Position numbers and translations under genes: made by a program. This document shows, in pieces, positions 18,303 to 26,867 of a stretch of DNA of 64,000 nt. The notes under the pieces are model-generated. The model did no database searches. It saw only the letters and a program-made list of their open reading frames with translations, and had not been told where the DNA came from. Location: contig NZ_FCNW02000006.1 of NCBI RefSeq assembly GCF_001544475.1, positions 171,918 through 235,917 on the forward strand. Direction: 5' to 3'. Positions within the stretch are counted from its first letter, which is position 1. Every line of letters starts with the position of its first letter. The stretch is from Caballeronia humi (GTDB lineage Bacteria; Pseudomonadota; Gammaproteobacteria; Burkholderiales; Burkholderiaceae).

Positions 18303-19502
18303 ATGGAATCGTTCGCGCGCAACGTCGTGCATTTTGTCCGGCTGCTACGCGGCGCGGGGCTCGGCATGTCGCCGTCGCATGCGGTCGATGCGCTCGACGC
18401 ACTCCGCTGGATCGACATCGCACGGCGGGACGACGTGCGCGCGACGCTCGCGTCGCTTGTCGTGCACGCGCCGGATGAGCGCGACATCTTCGATGCCGCC
18501 TTCGACCTCTTCTGGCGCGATCCGGATTGGGAAGGCAAGCTGCGCGCGATGCTCCTGCCGAAGGTGAAAGGCGGCGCGCCGCCGCCGAAGCGCAACAACC
18601 GCCTCGCCGATGCGCTCGCGGCGCGCGCGGCGATATCGCAACCGAAAGCGCCTAAACACGACCGCGAACCCGAGCAACTGCACGCGCGTATGACGTTCAG
18701 CGCGGAGGAGCGCCTGAGCCATCGCGATTTCGACACACTCACCGCCGACGAATGGCGCACGTTGCGCCATCAGATCCGCTCGCACCGGATGCCGCTCGCG
18801 ACCGAGCGCACGCGGCGTCTCAAAGCGGCGTCGCACGGCACGCATGCCGATTTGCGCGCCAGTGCCCGTCACGCCGTGCATTCCGGCGGCGACTGGACCG
18901 TCTGGAAATATCGCGCACGCGTGGAGCGCCGTCCGCCGCTCGTGCTGCTGCTCGACATCTCCGGTTCGATGAGCGCATATTCGCGCGCTGTGCTTTACTT
19001 CTGCCATGCACTTTTACAATCGCGCGAACGGCTGCAGGTGTTTCTGTTCGGCACGCGTCTGACGAATGCGACCCGCGCGCTGCGCGAGCGCGATCCCGAT
19101 GTCGCGATTGCGGGGCTGGCGGATCAGGTCGTCGACTGGTCGGGCGGCACGCGGATCGGCGCGGCGCTCGCCGAGTTCAACCGGCGCTGGGCGCGCCGCG
19201 TGCTGGCAGGTCGGGCGACGGTGCTCTTCGTGACCGATGGTCTCGATCACGAAGCCATCGACGTGCTCGATCAGGAAATGGCGCGGCTCGCACGTTTCGC
19301 GCATCGGCTCGTGTGGCTCAATCCGCTGTTGCGATACCCGGAATTCACGCCGCGCGCGCGAGGCGTGCGCGCGATCCTGCCGCACGTCGATGCGATGCTC
19401 GCGGCGCATAACCTCGACAGCCTGGCCGCTGTCGGGCGGGAACTGGCGTCGCTCAACGGACGCACGGCGGCCCGGCCAACAGGAGACATGCGATGGAACT
19501 GA
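18303..19502 (+). CDS. coxE: VWA domain protein (CoxE-like)
   Basis: 399 aa from ATG 18303; a GTG at 18276 inside coxD is possible. The C-terminal von Willebrand A domain has the MIDAS motif LLLDISGSMSAYS (about residues 215-227) and the later T and D residues (WSGGTRIG, FVTDGLD). The N-terminal half is helical and charged. VWA-MoxR pairs act together in metal-centre assembly. The 3' end overlaps the coxG start by ten bases, showing translational coupling. Confidence 0.88.
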   Translation: MESFARNVVHFVRLLRGAGLGMSPSHAVDALDALRWIDIARRDDVRATLASLVVHAPDERDIFDAAFDLFWRDPDWEGKLRAMLLPKVKGGAPPPKRNNRLADALAARAAISQPKAPKHDREPEQLHARMTFSAEERLSHRDFDTLTADEWRTLRHQIRSHRMPLATERTRRLKAASHGTHADLRASARHAVHSGGDWTVWKYRARVERRPPLVLLLDISGSMSAYSRAVLYFCHALLQSRERLQVFLFGTRLTNATRALRERDPDVAIAGLADQVVDWSGGTRIGAALAEFNRRWARRVLAGRATVLFVTDGLDHEAIDVLDQEMARLARFAHRLVWLNPLLRYPEFTPRARGVRAILPHVDAMLAAHNLDSLAAVGRELASLNGRTAARPTGDMRWN

Positions 19503-20047
19503 CCGAGACCCACACGCTGCCCGTGCCGCAGCAACGCGCGTGGGAAGCGCTGAACGACACCGAAATCCTGCGCGCGTGTATTCCGGGCTGCGAGAGCATC
19601 GATGCCGATGGCGAGAACGCGTACGCGGTGGCGATGACGGCATCGGTCGGGCCGGTGAAGGCGCGTTTCAAGGGACGCATGAACCTGACCGACATCGACG
19701 CACCGCACACGTACACGATCGTGTTCGAAGGACAGGGCGGCGCGGCGGGTTTCAGCAAGGGCAGCGCGAAGGTGAATCTCGAACCCGGCGACCATGCCGA
19801 GTCGACGGTGCTGTCGTACAGCGCGAACGCGCAGGTTGGCGGGAAGCTCGCGCAGATCGGCTCGCGGCTCGTCGATGGCGCGGCGCGCAAGATCGCCGGG
19901 GAATTTTTCAAGCGCTTCAGCGCGCAGTTGCAGGGCGCGCCTGAAGCGCAGGGCAACGAGGCATCGGAGGAAGGGGAAGCGCCCGCCGATGCCGATGGGG
20001 AAAGCAAGGGAAAGAAATCATGGACAGCGTGGATCTCGAAGTCCTGA
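19493..20047 (+). CDS. coxG: CoxG/SRPBCC family membrane-recruitment protein
   Basis: 184 aa. The START/SRPBCC fold of CoxG spans about residues 1-150, starting MELTETHTLPVPQQRAWEAL, with the ACIPGCES motif near 25-32. The last 30 residues are acidic and low-complexity. CoxG proteins anchor the hydroxylase at the membrane and, in actinobacterial CO dehydrogenase, carry quinone. The ORF overlaps coxE (10 nt) and the next gene (28 nt). AGGAGA lies upstream of the ATG. Confidence 0.88.
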   Translation: MELTETHTLPVPQQRAWEALNDTEILRACIPGCESIDADGENAYAVAMTASVGPVKARFKGRMNLTDIDAPHTYTIVFEGQGGAAGFSKGSAKVNLEPGDHAESTVLSYSANAQVGGKLAQIGSRLVDGAARKIAGEFFKRFSAQLQGAPEAQGNEASEEGEAPADADGESKGKKSWTAWISKS

Positions 20048-21042
20048 AGAACAGCGCACGATGGCTCGACGAGGGGCATCGCGTGCTGCTCGTCACGGTG
20101 GTGAAGACGTGGGGATCGTCGCCGAGGCCGGAGGGCGCGATGCTTGCCGTTCGCGATGACGGACACGTGGTGGGCTCGGTGTCGGGCGGGTGTATCGAGG
20201 ACGACCTGATCGATCGCGTGCGGCAGCGTGGGATCGAGCAGACGTTGCCGGAAGCCGTGAAGTACGGGATCACGGCGGAGGAGGCGCATCGCTTCGGGCT
20301 GCCTTGCGGCGGGACGATTCAGCTCGTGCTGGAGCCGCTGACTTTGTCGAGCGGGATCGCGGAACTATGCGAGGCGGTGGAGGCGGGGCGGCTCGTCGCG
20401 CGCTCGCTGGATATGGCGACCGGGGCGGTGCGCATGGAGCCGGCGCAGGCCACCGATGGCGTTGTCTTCGATGAAGCGACGCTGCTGACGATTCACGGAC
20501 CGCGGTATCGGATGCTGGTGATCGGGGCGGGGCAGTTGTCGCGGTATCTGTGCAATATCGCGGTGGGACTGGATTATCAGGTGACGGTGTGCGATCCGCG
20601 CGAAGAGTACACGGACGAGTGGGACGTGCCGGGGACCCGCGTCGTGCGGACCATGCCCGACGATACTGTCATGGAGATGAAGCTCGATGAACGGTGTGCG
20701 GTTATTGCTCTTACGCATGATCCGAAGCTGGATGATCTTGCGTTGATGGAGGCTTTGAAAACGCCCGCGTTTTATGTGGGGGCTTTAGGGTCTAGACGGA
20801 ATAATGCGGCGCGGCGGGAACGGTTGAAGGAGTTTGACCTTTCTGAGCTGGAACTGGCGCGGTTGCATGGGCCGGTCGGGATTTATATCGGCAGTCGCAC
20901 TCCGCCGGAAATCGCGGTTTCGATTCTGGCCGAAGTGACGGCGGCGAAGAATGGGGTTTCGTTGCCGGAGTTGCTTAAGGTGGAAGGGGCTAAAGCGGCC
21001 AGGGAAGTTGAGGGGGCGAGCGGGGTGGTTTGCGGGGTTTGA
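20020..21042 (+). CDS. coxF: XdhC/CoxF family molybdenum cofactor insertion protein
   Basis: 340 aa. The N-terminal XdhC/CoxI domain (SSPRPEGAMLAV, GSVSGGCIEDD, about residues 32-65) is followed by a C-terminal Rossmann domain (MLVIGAGQLSRYL near 165; FYVGALGSRRNNAARRERL near 255). XdhC proteins bind MCD/Moco, promote its sulfuration and insert it into the apo-hydroxylase. It is the last gene of the operon. Codon use and base composition shift toward AT in its last ~250 bases, next to the CRISPR array, whose fossil repeat starts 24 bases after the stop. Confidence 0.88.
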   Translation: MDSVDLEVLKNSARWLDEGHRVLLVTVVKTWGSSPRPEGAMLAVRDDGHVVGSVSGGCIEDDLIDRVRQRGIEQTLPEAVKYGITAEEAHRFGLPCGGTIQLVLEPLTLSSGIAELCEAVEAGRLVARSLDMATGAVRMEPAQATDGVVFDEATLLTIHGPRYRMLVIGAGQLSRYLCNIAVGLDYQVTVCDPREEYTDEWDVPGTRVVRTMPDDTVMEMKLDERCAVIALTHDPKLDDLALMEALKTPAFYVGALGSRRNNAARRERLKEFDLSELELARLHGPVGIYIGSRTPPEIAVSILAEVTAAKNGVSLPELLKVEGAKAAREVEGASGVVCGV

Positions 21043-21066
21043 GTTTGGAGGTGCCAGGCGGATCGC

Positions 21067-21098
21067 GTCAGGAGTCGCGCGTTCATGGAGAGCGGGAC
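21067..21098 (-). repeat. Fossil CRISPR repeat at the array's distal end
   Basis: 32 bases matching the array consensus at 20 of 32 positions, best at the plus-strand 3' end (GAGAGCGGGAC against TAGAGCGCGAC). It is separated from the first recognisable repeat by exactly 33 bases, a normal spacer length, which supports common origin rather than chance. Confidence 0.5.
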
Positions 21099-21131
21099 TT
21101 TCGAGTTCCGCAATGCATCGCTCGGTACGGC

Positions 21132-24100
21132 GTTCCAATCCACGCGCTCGCGTGGAGCGCGATCCTGCGGCATCCACGCAAGTTTCAAATTACCTGCTCG
21201 CGTAGGGCGCGACCTGTGTCGTCGACAACATGTCGGCGAAGGTCGCGTTTCAACCCAGATGCTCGCGTAGAGCGCGACCGCAGCTTCGCCGGACTGACGA
21301 TGCGCGTACGCCAGTTTCAACCCACGCGCTCGCGTAGAGCGCGACTTCCTCAGTTTGCCGCTCAGGTCCAGCAGCAAAAGTTTCAACCCACGCGCTCGCG
21401 TAGAGCGCGACCTCCGCGAATCATTCGCATCTTGGGGGAGGACGGTGTTTCAACCCACGCGCTCGCGTAGAGCGCGACTTACCGCCGCATGGTCAACATC
21501 ATCACGTGGTTTCAACCCACGCGCTCGCGTAGAGCGCGACGGCGAGCGGGCGTAACCGCGTGCGTAGTCATCCATTGTTTCAACCCACGCGCTCGCGTAG
21601 AGCGCGACCGCGCCTTCTTCATCAGCCCTCGCCGGCGCGTCCAGTTTCAACCCACGCGCTCGCGTAGAGCGCGACGACGCTCCAATGGTTCCGGAACGCG
21701 CGTCACCGAGCGTTTCAACCCACGCGCTCGCGTAGAGCGCGACCGGTGGTGGTGGTCAATGCGGACAGGGGAGCGCAGGTTTCAACCCACGCGCTCGCGT
21801 AGAGCGCGACGTGCTGGATAAAGATGCCGTCAATGCGCTGGAAAGTGTTTCAACCCACGCGCTCGCGTAGAGCGCGACCGCTGACGCACGGCATCGGCGA
21901 CGTGACGCTGACGTTTCAACCCACGCGCTCGCGTAGAGCGCGACCGGCAGTATGCCGAGGCAGGCGCGGTCGCGCACGACGTTTCAACCCACGCGCTCGC
22001 GTAGAGCGCGACGCCGCCGCATCGGCCGAAATCCACGACTGGACGGAGTTTCAACCCACGCGCTCGCGTAGAGCGCGACGTCGGAATCGTGACCGGCAGC
22101 GGCTTGTCGAGCGGTTTCAACCCACGCGCTCGCGTAGAGCGCGACCCACCCCCCACAAGGGGATCGTCCGCTCAATCCGTTTCAACCCACGCGCTCGCGT
22201 AGAGCGCGACACTTACCAGATCGCCGTCGTCAAGCATATTAAGACGTTTCAACCCACGCGCTCGCGTAGAGCGCGACCACGGTCAAAGGCAATCTGACGG
22301 TGATGGAGGCGACGTTTCAACCCACGCGCTCGCGTAGAGCGCGACACGTTGTCAGCGACACCGGAAATAAGATCACGCTGTTTCAACCCACGCGCTCGCG
22401 TAGAGCGCGACGCGCCTAAGCTGTCATGGAACGCGCCGCTCCAGTCGTTTCAACCCACGCGCTCGCGTAGAGCGCGACGACCGGACCATAAAGCGCCTTG
22501 AGCCGCTGCTCTCGTTTCAACCCACGCGCTCGCGTAGAGCGCGACTCGCGCGGCTTGTCGGCTTGCCGCCGGAAGTCGGTTTCAACCCACGCGATCGCGT
22601 AGAGCGCGACCTGCGACGCTGCGCACTGCGCGAGCGGTGTGCGCAAAGTTTCAACCCACGCGCTCGCGTAGAGCGCGACACCACACACTGGAGGCGCAAT
22701 GAGCGCGACGGAAGTTTCAACCCACGCGCTCGCGTAGAGCGCGACCACTCGCGAGCGCGAGGCCCACCCACTTATTGCTGTTTCAACCCACGCGCTCGCG
22801 TAGAGCGCGACAGCCGCCTTTCGATCGCATTGAGCCGCTGGTCCTGTTTCAACCCACGCGCTCGCGTAGAGCGCGACGCCATAAGGCCATAATTTGGAGA
22901 GCAGCAAAGATGTTTCAACCCACGCGCTCGCGTAGAGCGCGACTAGTCGCGAGCGTAGCCAGCTTGTTGGGCGTTGTTTCAACCCACGCGCTCGCGTAGA
23001 GCGCGACTAGCCACCTAACGGTGAGTTAACCTGAGGGACAGAGTTTCAACCCACGCGCTCGCGTAGAGCGCGACCCGGAAGTACTTCGTCCACATATACC
23101 GGAACAAGTTTCAACCCACGCGCTCGCGTAGAGCGCGACGGCGTAACGCCGTCGCCGGTCAGCTGGCCGCGACCGTTTCAACCCACGCGCTCGCGTAGAG
23201 CGCGACCCGATGATCTCTCTGCGCTCGACGCCTGGGCCGGCGTTTCAACCCACGCGCTCGCGTAGAGCGCGACGCCGCGACCCGCGTTACCGTCGTCGTG
23301 ACGTCGTCCGGCGTTTCAACCCACGCGCTCGCGTAGAGCGCGACAGACGCCTTTCGATCGCGTTCAAGCGTTGATCCTGTTTCAACCCACGCGCTCGCGT
23401 AGAGCGCGACGCCGATCAGCGCGCACAGCCAGCGCAGCAATGGGTTTCAACCCACGCGCTCGCGTAGAGCGCGACATGGCAGAGCCGAATCCTTGCGCGT
23501 CCTGCTTCTGTTTCAACCCACGCGCTCGCGTAGAGCGCGACCTAACGCTGTCCCGCAGCAATCGCCGTTGGCTGGTTTCAACCCACGCGCTCGCGTAGAG
23601 CGCGACCAAATGTTGCCGCGCACCAAACTTGATAGAGTAGTTTCAACCCACGCGCTCGCGTAGAGCGCGACGGACCGCTCAAAGTTTCCGAAGCACGCGA
23701 TCACGTTTCAACCCACGCGCTCGCGTAGAGCGCGACCGGCGCCCAAATGCCGAGTGGTATGCGCGAGGACGTTTCAACCCACGCGCTCGCGTAGAGCGCG
23801 ACAGCCGAGCAGCAGGCCGACGCGGCACGCGCAAATGGTTTCAACCCACGCGCTCGCGTAGAGCGCGACATTCCGATAGGCGTGGTGCGCCTCCTTTGCC
23901 GCATTGTTTCAACCCACGCGCTCGCGTAGAGCGCGACCCGCAAATCCGGCCGGGGTGTGCGAGCGCCCAAGTGTTTCAACCCACGCGCTCGCGTAGAGCG
24001 CGACCGATGAAGCCGCCTACGAGGCCGGCCACAAGCGCGTTTCAACCCACGCGCTCGCGTAGAGCGCGACCCACGCGTCGCGCCGGGTCGAGCGCGCGTC

Positions 24101-24673
24101 TCTCGTTTCAACCCACGCGCTCGCGTAGAGCGCGACACAAGGGTGCGACGGGGGATGCCGGGCCTGTCGGTGTTTCAACCCACGCGCTCGCGTAGAGCGC
24201 GACGCGCGACGCGGACGCCGTGAAAAAACCGAACGACGAAGGAGTTTCAACCCACGCGCTCGCGTAGAGCGCGACGGACGCCGCGGAACTTGTCGAGAAG
24301 ACGTCCTAAGTTTCAACCCACGCGCTCGCGTAGAGCGCGACGGCCGCTTTGATGCGGATGAATGAGTCGAAGATGTTTCAACCCACGCGCTCGCGTAGAG
24401 CGCGACCCAGCCGCTGCCGTCCGCCTGCAGCGACGCGCGCTGAAGTTTCAACCCACGCGCTCGCGTAGAGCGCGACCAATGGTTCGCGGACGCGGGTGGA
24501 TATATCGCATGGTTTCAACCCACGCGCTCGCGTAGAGCGCGACACGTGTAATCGAGCCGCACGCGCTGTCCGTCATTGTTTCAACCCACGCGCTCGCGTA
24601 GAGCGCGACTTAGGGCGGTTCCTGATCCAGCCTGCAATATGGTTTCAACCCACGCGCTCGCGTAGAGCGCGAC
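21132..24673 (-). CRISPR. Type I-C CRISPR array, 54 repeats and 53 spacers
   Basis: The repeat is 32 nt; on the plus strand it begins GTTTCAACCCACGCG and ends TAGAGCGCGAC. Functional orientation is the minus strand (repeat ends GGGTTGAAAC), as in other I-C systems and in line with the cas genes. Repeats 1-3 at 21132, 21182 and 21247 carry 4, 6 and 3 mismatches, and the repeat at 22579 carries one; the others I read are identical. Spacers are mostly 33-36 nt (range 30-40), except the first, cut to 18 nt. Decay at the left and conservation at the right place the leader at 24674-24888. The CGCGCT/AGCGCG arms form the repeat hairpin cut by Cas5c. Confidence 0.99.
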
Positions 24674-24888
24674 CGCATCGCACATAAGCGATTGATAGCA
24701 AACAAAAAAAAGAGCCCATCCCGCGAACCGGGAGGGCTCACTGCAACAAACTACGACGCCAGCTTCTCACCCCCCGACGCGAAGCGAAAAATCAAAGAAA
24801 GATCAACGACTTACAAATCCCGCGAACCTCCCGCCATTTCCCCAGCCGCTCCACGTTCGCGCCCAAGCAATCGCCCTCAAAACCAGCG
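24674..24888 (-). promoter_or_regulatory. CRISPR leader between cas2 and the first repeat
   Basis: 215 bases between the newest repeat and the cas2 stop, richer in A (plus strand) than the coding DNA around it. It must hold the array promoter and integration signals. A terminator (24704-24739) lies inside it, leaving only about 30 bases between its T-run and the first repeat. A candidate -10 on the minus strand is TATCAAT within 24690-24697. Confidence 0.75.
24704..24739 (-). terminator. Rho-independent terminator inside the CRISPR leader
   Basis: On the minus strand GAGCCC (24739-24734) and TCCCG (24733-24729) pair with CGGGA (24723-24719) and GGGCTC (24717-24712), with one bulged base and a 5-nt loop, followed by eight T residues (24711-24704). 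It is oriented to stop transcripts coming from cas2. Confidence 0.88.
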
Positions 24889-25179
24889 TCAAACAATCAA
24901 TGGCCCATTTATATCAACAGCCGCCTTCGCCCCCACATGCTCGATCCGCCGTTCCCAGTTATTCCCCAAAAAATAGAACCGCAAACTATCCACCTCGGGA
25001 TCGATAACCCCGATCAATCGACGCTTGAGCATGACCCATTGCGCGGCATCGACTTCAATCTCAAAGACCGAGTACTGCACCCGTTGCCCGAAATCCCTAC
25101 ACGCCTTCGCGACCCGCCTCAAGCGCCCCGACCCACCATCGGACGTCGTTGCGACGTCATAACTCACCAGCACCATCAT
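24889..25179 (-). CDS. cas2: CRISPR-associated endonuclease Cas2
   Basis: 96 aa from the first ATG of an ATG-ATG pair at 25179, with GAGGTG upstream. Ferredoxin-like fold; the metal-binding aspartate is D8 in LVSYDV. Cas2 forms the structural core of the Cas1-Cas2 spacer integrase. It is the last gene of the operon, ten bases after cas1. Length and the start MMVLVSYDVATT match I-C Cas2 proteins. Confidence 0.97.
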   Translation of the reverse strand: MMVLVSYDVATTSDGGSGRLRRVAKACRDFGQRVQYSVFEIEVDAAQWVMLKRRLIGVIDPEVDSLRFYFLGNNWERRIEHVGAKAAVDINGPLIV

Positions 25180-25189
25180 CGCTCGCACC

Positions 25190-26230
25190 TCACTGCCAAA
25201 GATAAGCCGGATAAGCATCGATATCGCCGCGCAGATGCCGCGCGAGCAACTGCGCTTGCACGAACGGCACCATGCCGAGCCGGATCTTCTCATCGATGAA
25301 GGGATGCAGCACCTCGTCGCGCTTACGCTCTTGATAAGCGACGAGGATCGCCTTGCGAGCCTGATCGGTCATCGTCACCGCGCCGTTGTCGAGCGTCTTG
25401 AAGTCGCGCTTGTTCAATTGCTTGCGATTGATCAGCGAGAGCGCGAGACGATCCGCGATGACCGGCCGCATCTCCTCGATCAGATCGAGCGCGAGACTCG
25501 GACGCCCCGGCCGGTCGCGATGCAGAAAGCCGACGGCCGGATCGAGCCCGACTGTTTCGAGCGCTGACCGGCAATCGTGCGTAAGCAGTGTGTAGATAAA
25601 GGAAAGCAGCGCATTGATCGCATCGAGCGGCGGCCGCCTGCTGCGGCCACGAAACTGGAGCGCGGGATCGTCGACGCGAACCAGATGGCCGAACACACCG
25701 AAATAACTCTGCGCAGCTTCGCCTTCCAGCCCGCGCAGAACATCAATATCGCTCTCGATGGGCAGACGCCGCGCGATGATCGTCAGTCGCATCCGGGTCC
25801 GTTCGAGCGTTTGGCGAGCCGCGTCGTTGAGCTTGTCGCCGTGGTCCCGCAGCGCGCGACTGATTACCGCTCGCTGGTTGTACAGCTTTCCAGCGAGAAT
25901 GTTTTGCACGATTGGCGCGGCGCGCGGCAGGTCGTCGCTCACTCGATACTGCTCACGCCGTAGCAGCACATTTCCGGCGACCGGTCCTTCGACGCGCGCC
26001 AGAAACCGCCCGTTCGACGACAGGTACGCGAGGCTCACTCCCTGCTCTGCACAGAAGCCGAGAAGAGGCGGCGAGACCAGCACGCGTCCGAAGCAAACAA
26101 CGCTCTTCAGCATGTGAATGGGCAGTCGCGCTCGCTCATCGCCTTCGACCTCCATGACGACGTTCGCCCCGTCTTTTTTCAGCCACGCGCCTTCGGTCGT
26201 GACGTATAGGGTATTGAGTTGCCGTCGCAT
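25190..26230 (-). CDS. cas1: CRISPR-associated integrase Cas1 (type I-C)
   Basis: 346 aa. All three metal ligands are present: E169 in LRGLEGEAAQSYF, H237 in GFLHRDRPGR and D249 in LALDLIEEMRP. The N-terminal beta domain (about 1-95) starts MRRQLNTLYVTTEGAW, as is usual for Cas1c. It integrates new spacers at the leader end with Cas2, while Cas4 trims prespacers. It is three bases after the cas4 stop. No sign of damage. Confidence 0.98.
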   Translation of the reverse strand: MRRQLNTLYVTTEGAWLKKDGANVVMEVEGDERARLPIHMLKSVVCFGRVLVSPPLLGFCAEQGVSLAYLSSNGRFLARVEGPVAGNVLLRREQYRVSDDLPRAAPIVQNILAGKLYNQRAVISRALRDHGDKLNDAARQTLERTRMRLTIIARRLPIESDIDVLRGLEGEAAQSYFGVFGHLVRVDDPALQFRGRSRRPPLDAINALLSFIYTLLTHDCRSALETVGLDPAVGFLHRDRPGRPSLALDLIEEMRPVIADRLALSLINRKQLNKRDFKTLDNGAVTMTDQARKAILVAYQERKRDEVLHPFIDEKIRLGMVPFVQAQLLARHLRGDIDAYPAYLWQ

Positions 26231-26233
26231 GCG

Positions 26234-26866
26234 TCAGTCCTCGAGTTTGGCTGCGAACCACGCCTTAACCGACACATGACGGCCAAGCGTCCGGGGCTGG
26301 CAGTCATCGATCAGGGAGCAAGCGTCGCAGCGGTGCGCTTCATAGGTCGCTGACGGGGTCCGCGCTTCACGCAAGAGGGCGCGAACGCCGTCGATCGTCG
26401 CAACGGTCAGGCGCCGCAATTCGTCGTCGAACGGCACGACCCGACGCCGGCGCGTCTTGCCGTAGAAGAGCGCACCTTCATCGATGCATTGCGCGAGCAT
26501 CGCTTCCAGGCAAAGCGCCTGCGCGCACAACTGCACCTCGTCCGCGCGATGCGCCTTTGGCCGGCCGCGCTTGTACTCGACCGGATAAGCGTGCTCCGCT
26601 GAGCCGTCGTCCGGTCGGTGAAACTCGACGACGTCCGCGATACCCGCAATGCCGAGCTTCGCGTTCGACAACGGCATCGCCGTGACCGTCCGCACGCCGC
26701 GTCGCTTTTCCGTGCGCGGCTTGTCGGCTTGCTCGTGCAACACGCGTCCTTCGGCGGTGTACACGTTCTCCGTCCAGATCCGCTCGACATGAATCAGCGC
26801 GCATTGACGCGGACAGAAGAGGTAGTGCTGCAGCGACGAAAGCAGGATCGTATCGTCATCGCTCAT
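26234..26866 (-). CDS. cas4: CRISPR-associated exonuclease Cas4 (type I-C)
   Basis: 210 aa, RecB-like nuclease. The Fe-S cysteines are C16 and C20 region (YLFCPRQCALIH) and the C-terminal CDACSLIDDC. The nuclease core has VEYKRGRPK (Asp/Glu-x-Lys motif) and DEVQLCAQALCLE. Cas4 selects PAM-containing prespacers and orients integration with Cas1-Cas2. The start is TAGGATG, one base after the cas7 stop. A 19-base stretch of this gene (26714-26732) is identical to part of spacer 22 of the array. Confidence 0.97.
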   Translation of the reverse strand: MSDDDTILLSSLQHYLFCPRQCALIHVERIWTENVYTAEGRVLHEQADKPRTEKRRGVRTVTAMPLSNAKLGIAGIADVVEFHRPDDGSAEHAYPVEYKRGRPKAHRADEVQLCAQALCLEAMLAQCIDEGALFYGKTRRRRVVPFDDELRRLTVATIDGVRALLREARTPSATYEAHRCDACSLIDDCQPRTLGRHVSVKAWFAAKLED

Positions 26867-26867
26867 C

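Noticed and set aside
13573..21042. Genuine aerobic CO dehydrogenase (form I)
   Set aside because: The large subunit has AYRGAGR instead of the Cu-binding AYXCSFR motif, and the gene order S-L-M is that of form II.
22546..22578. Autoimmune spacer against cas4
   Set aside because: Only 19 of 33 bases are contiguous matches and the PAM-proximal seed is mismatched, so targeting of the own gene is not expected.
21030..24690. Many open frames with repeated VALYASAWVET and FNPRARVERD words
   Set aside because: They are translations of the CRISPR repeats and spacers, not proteins.
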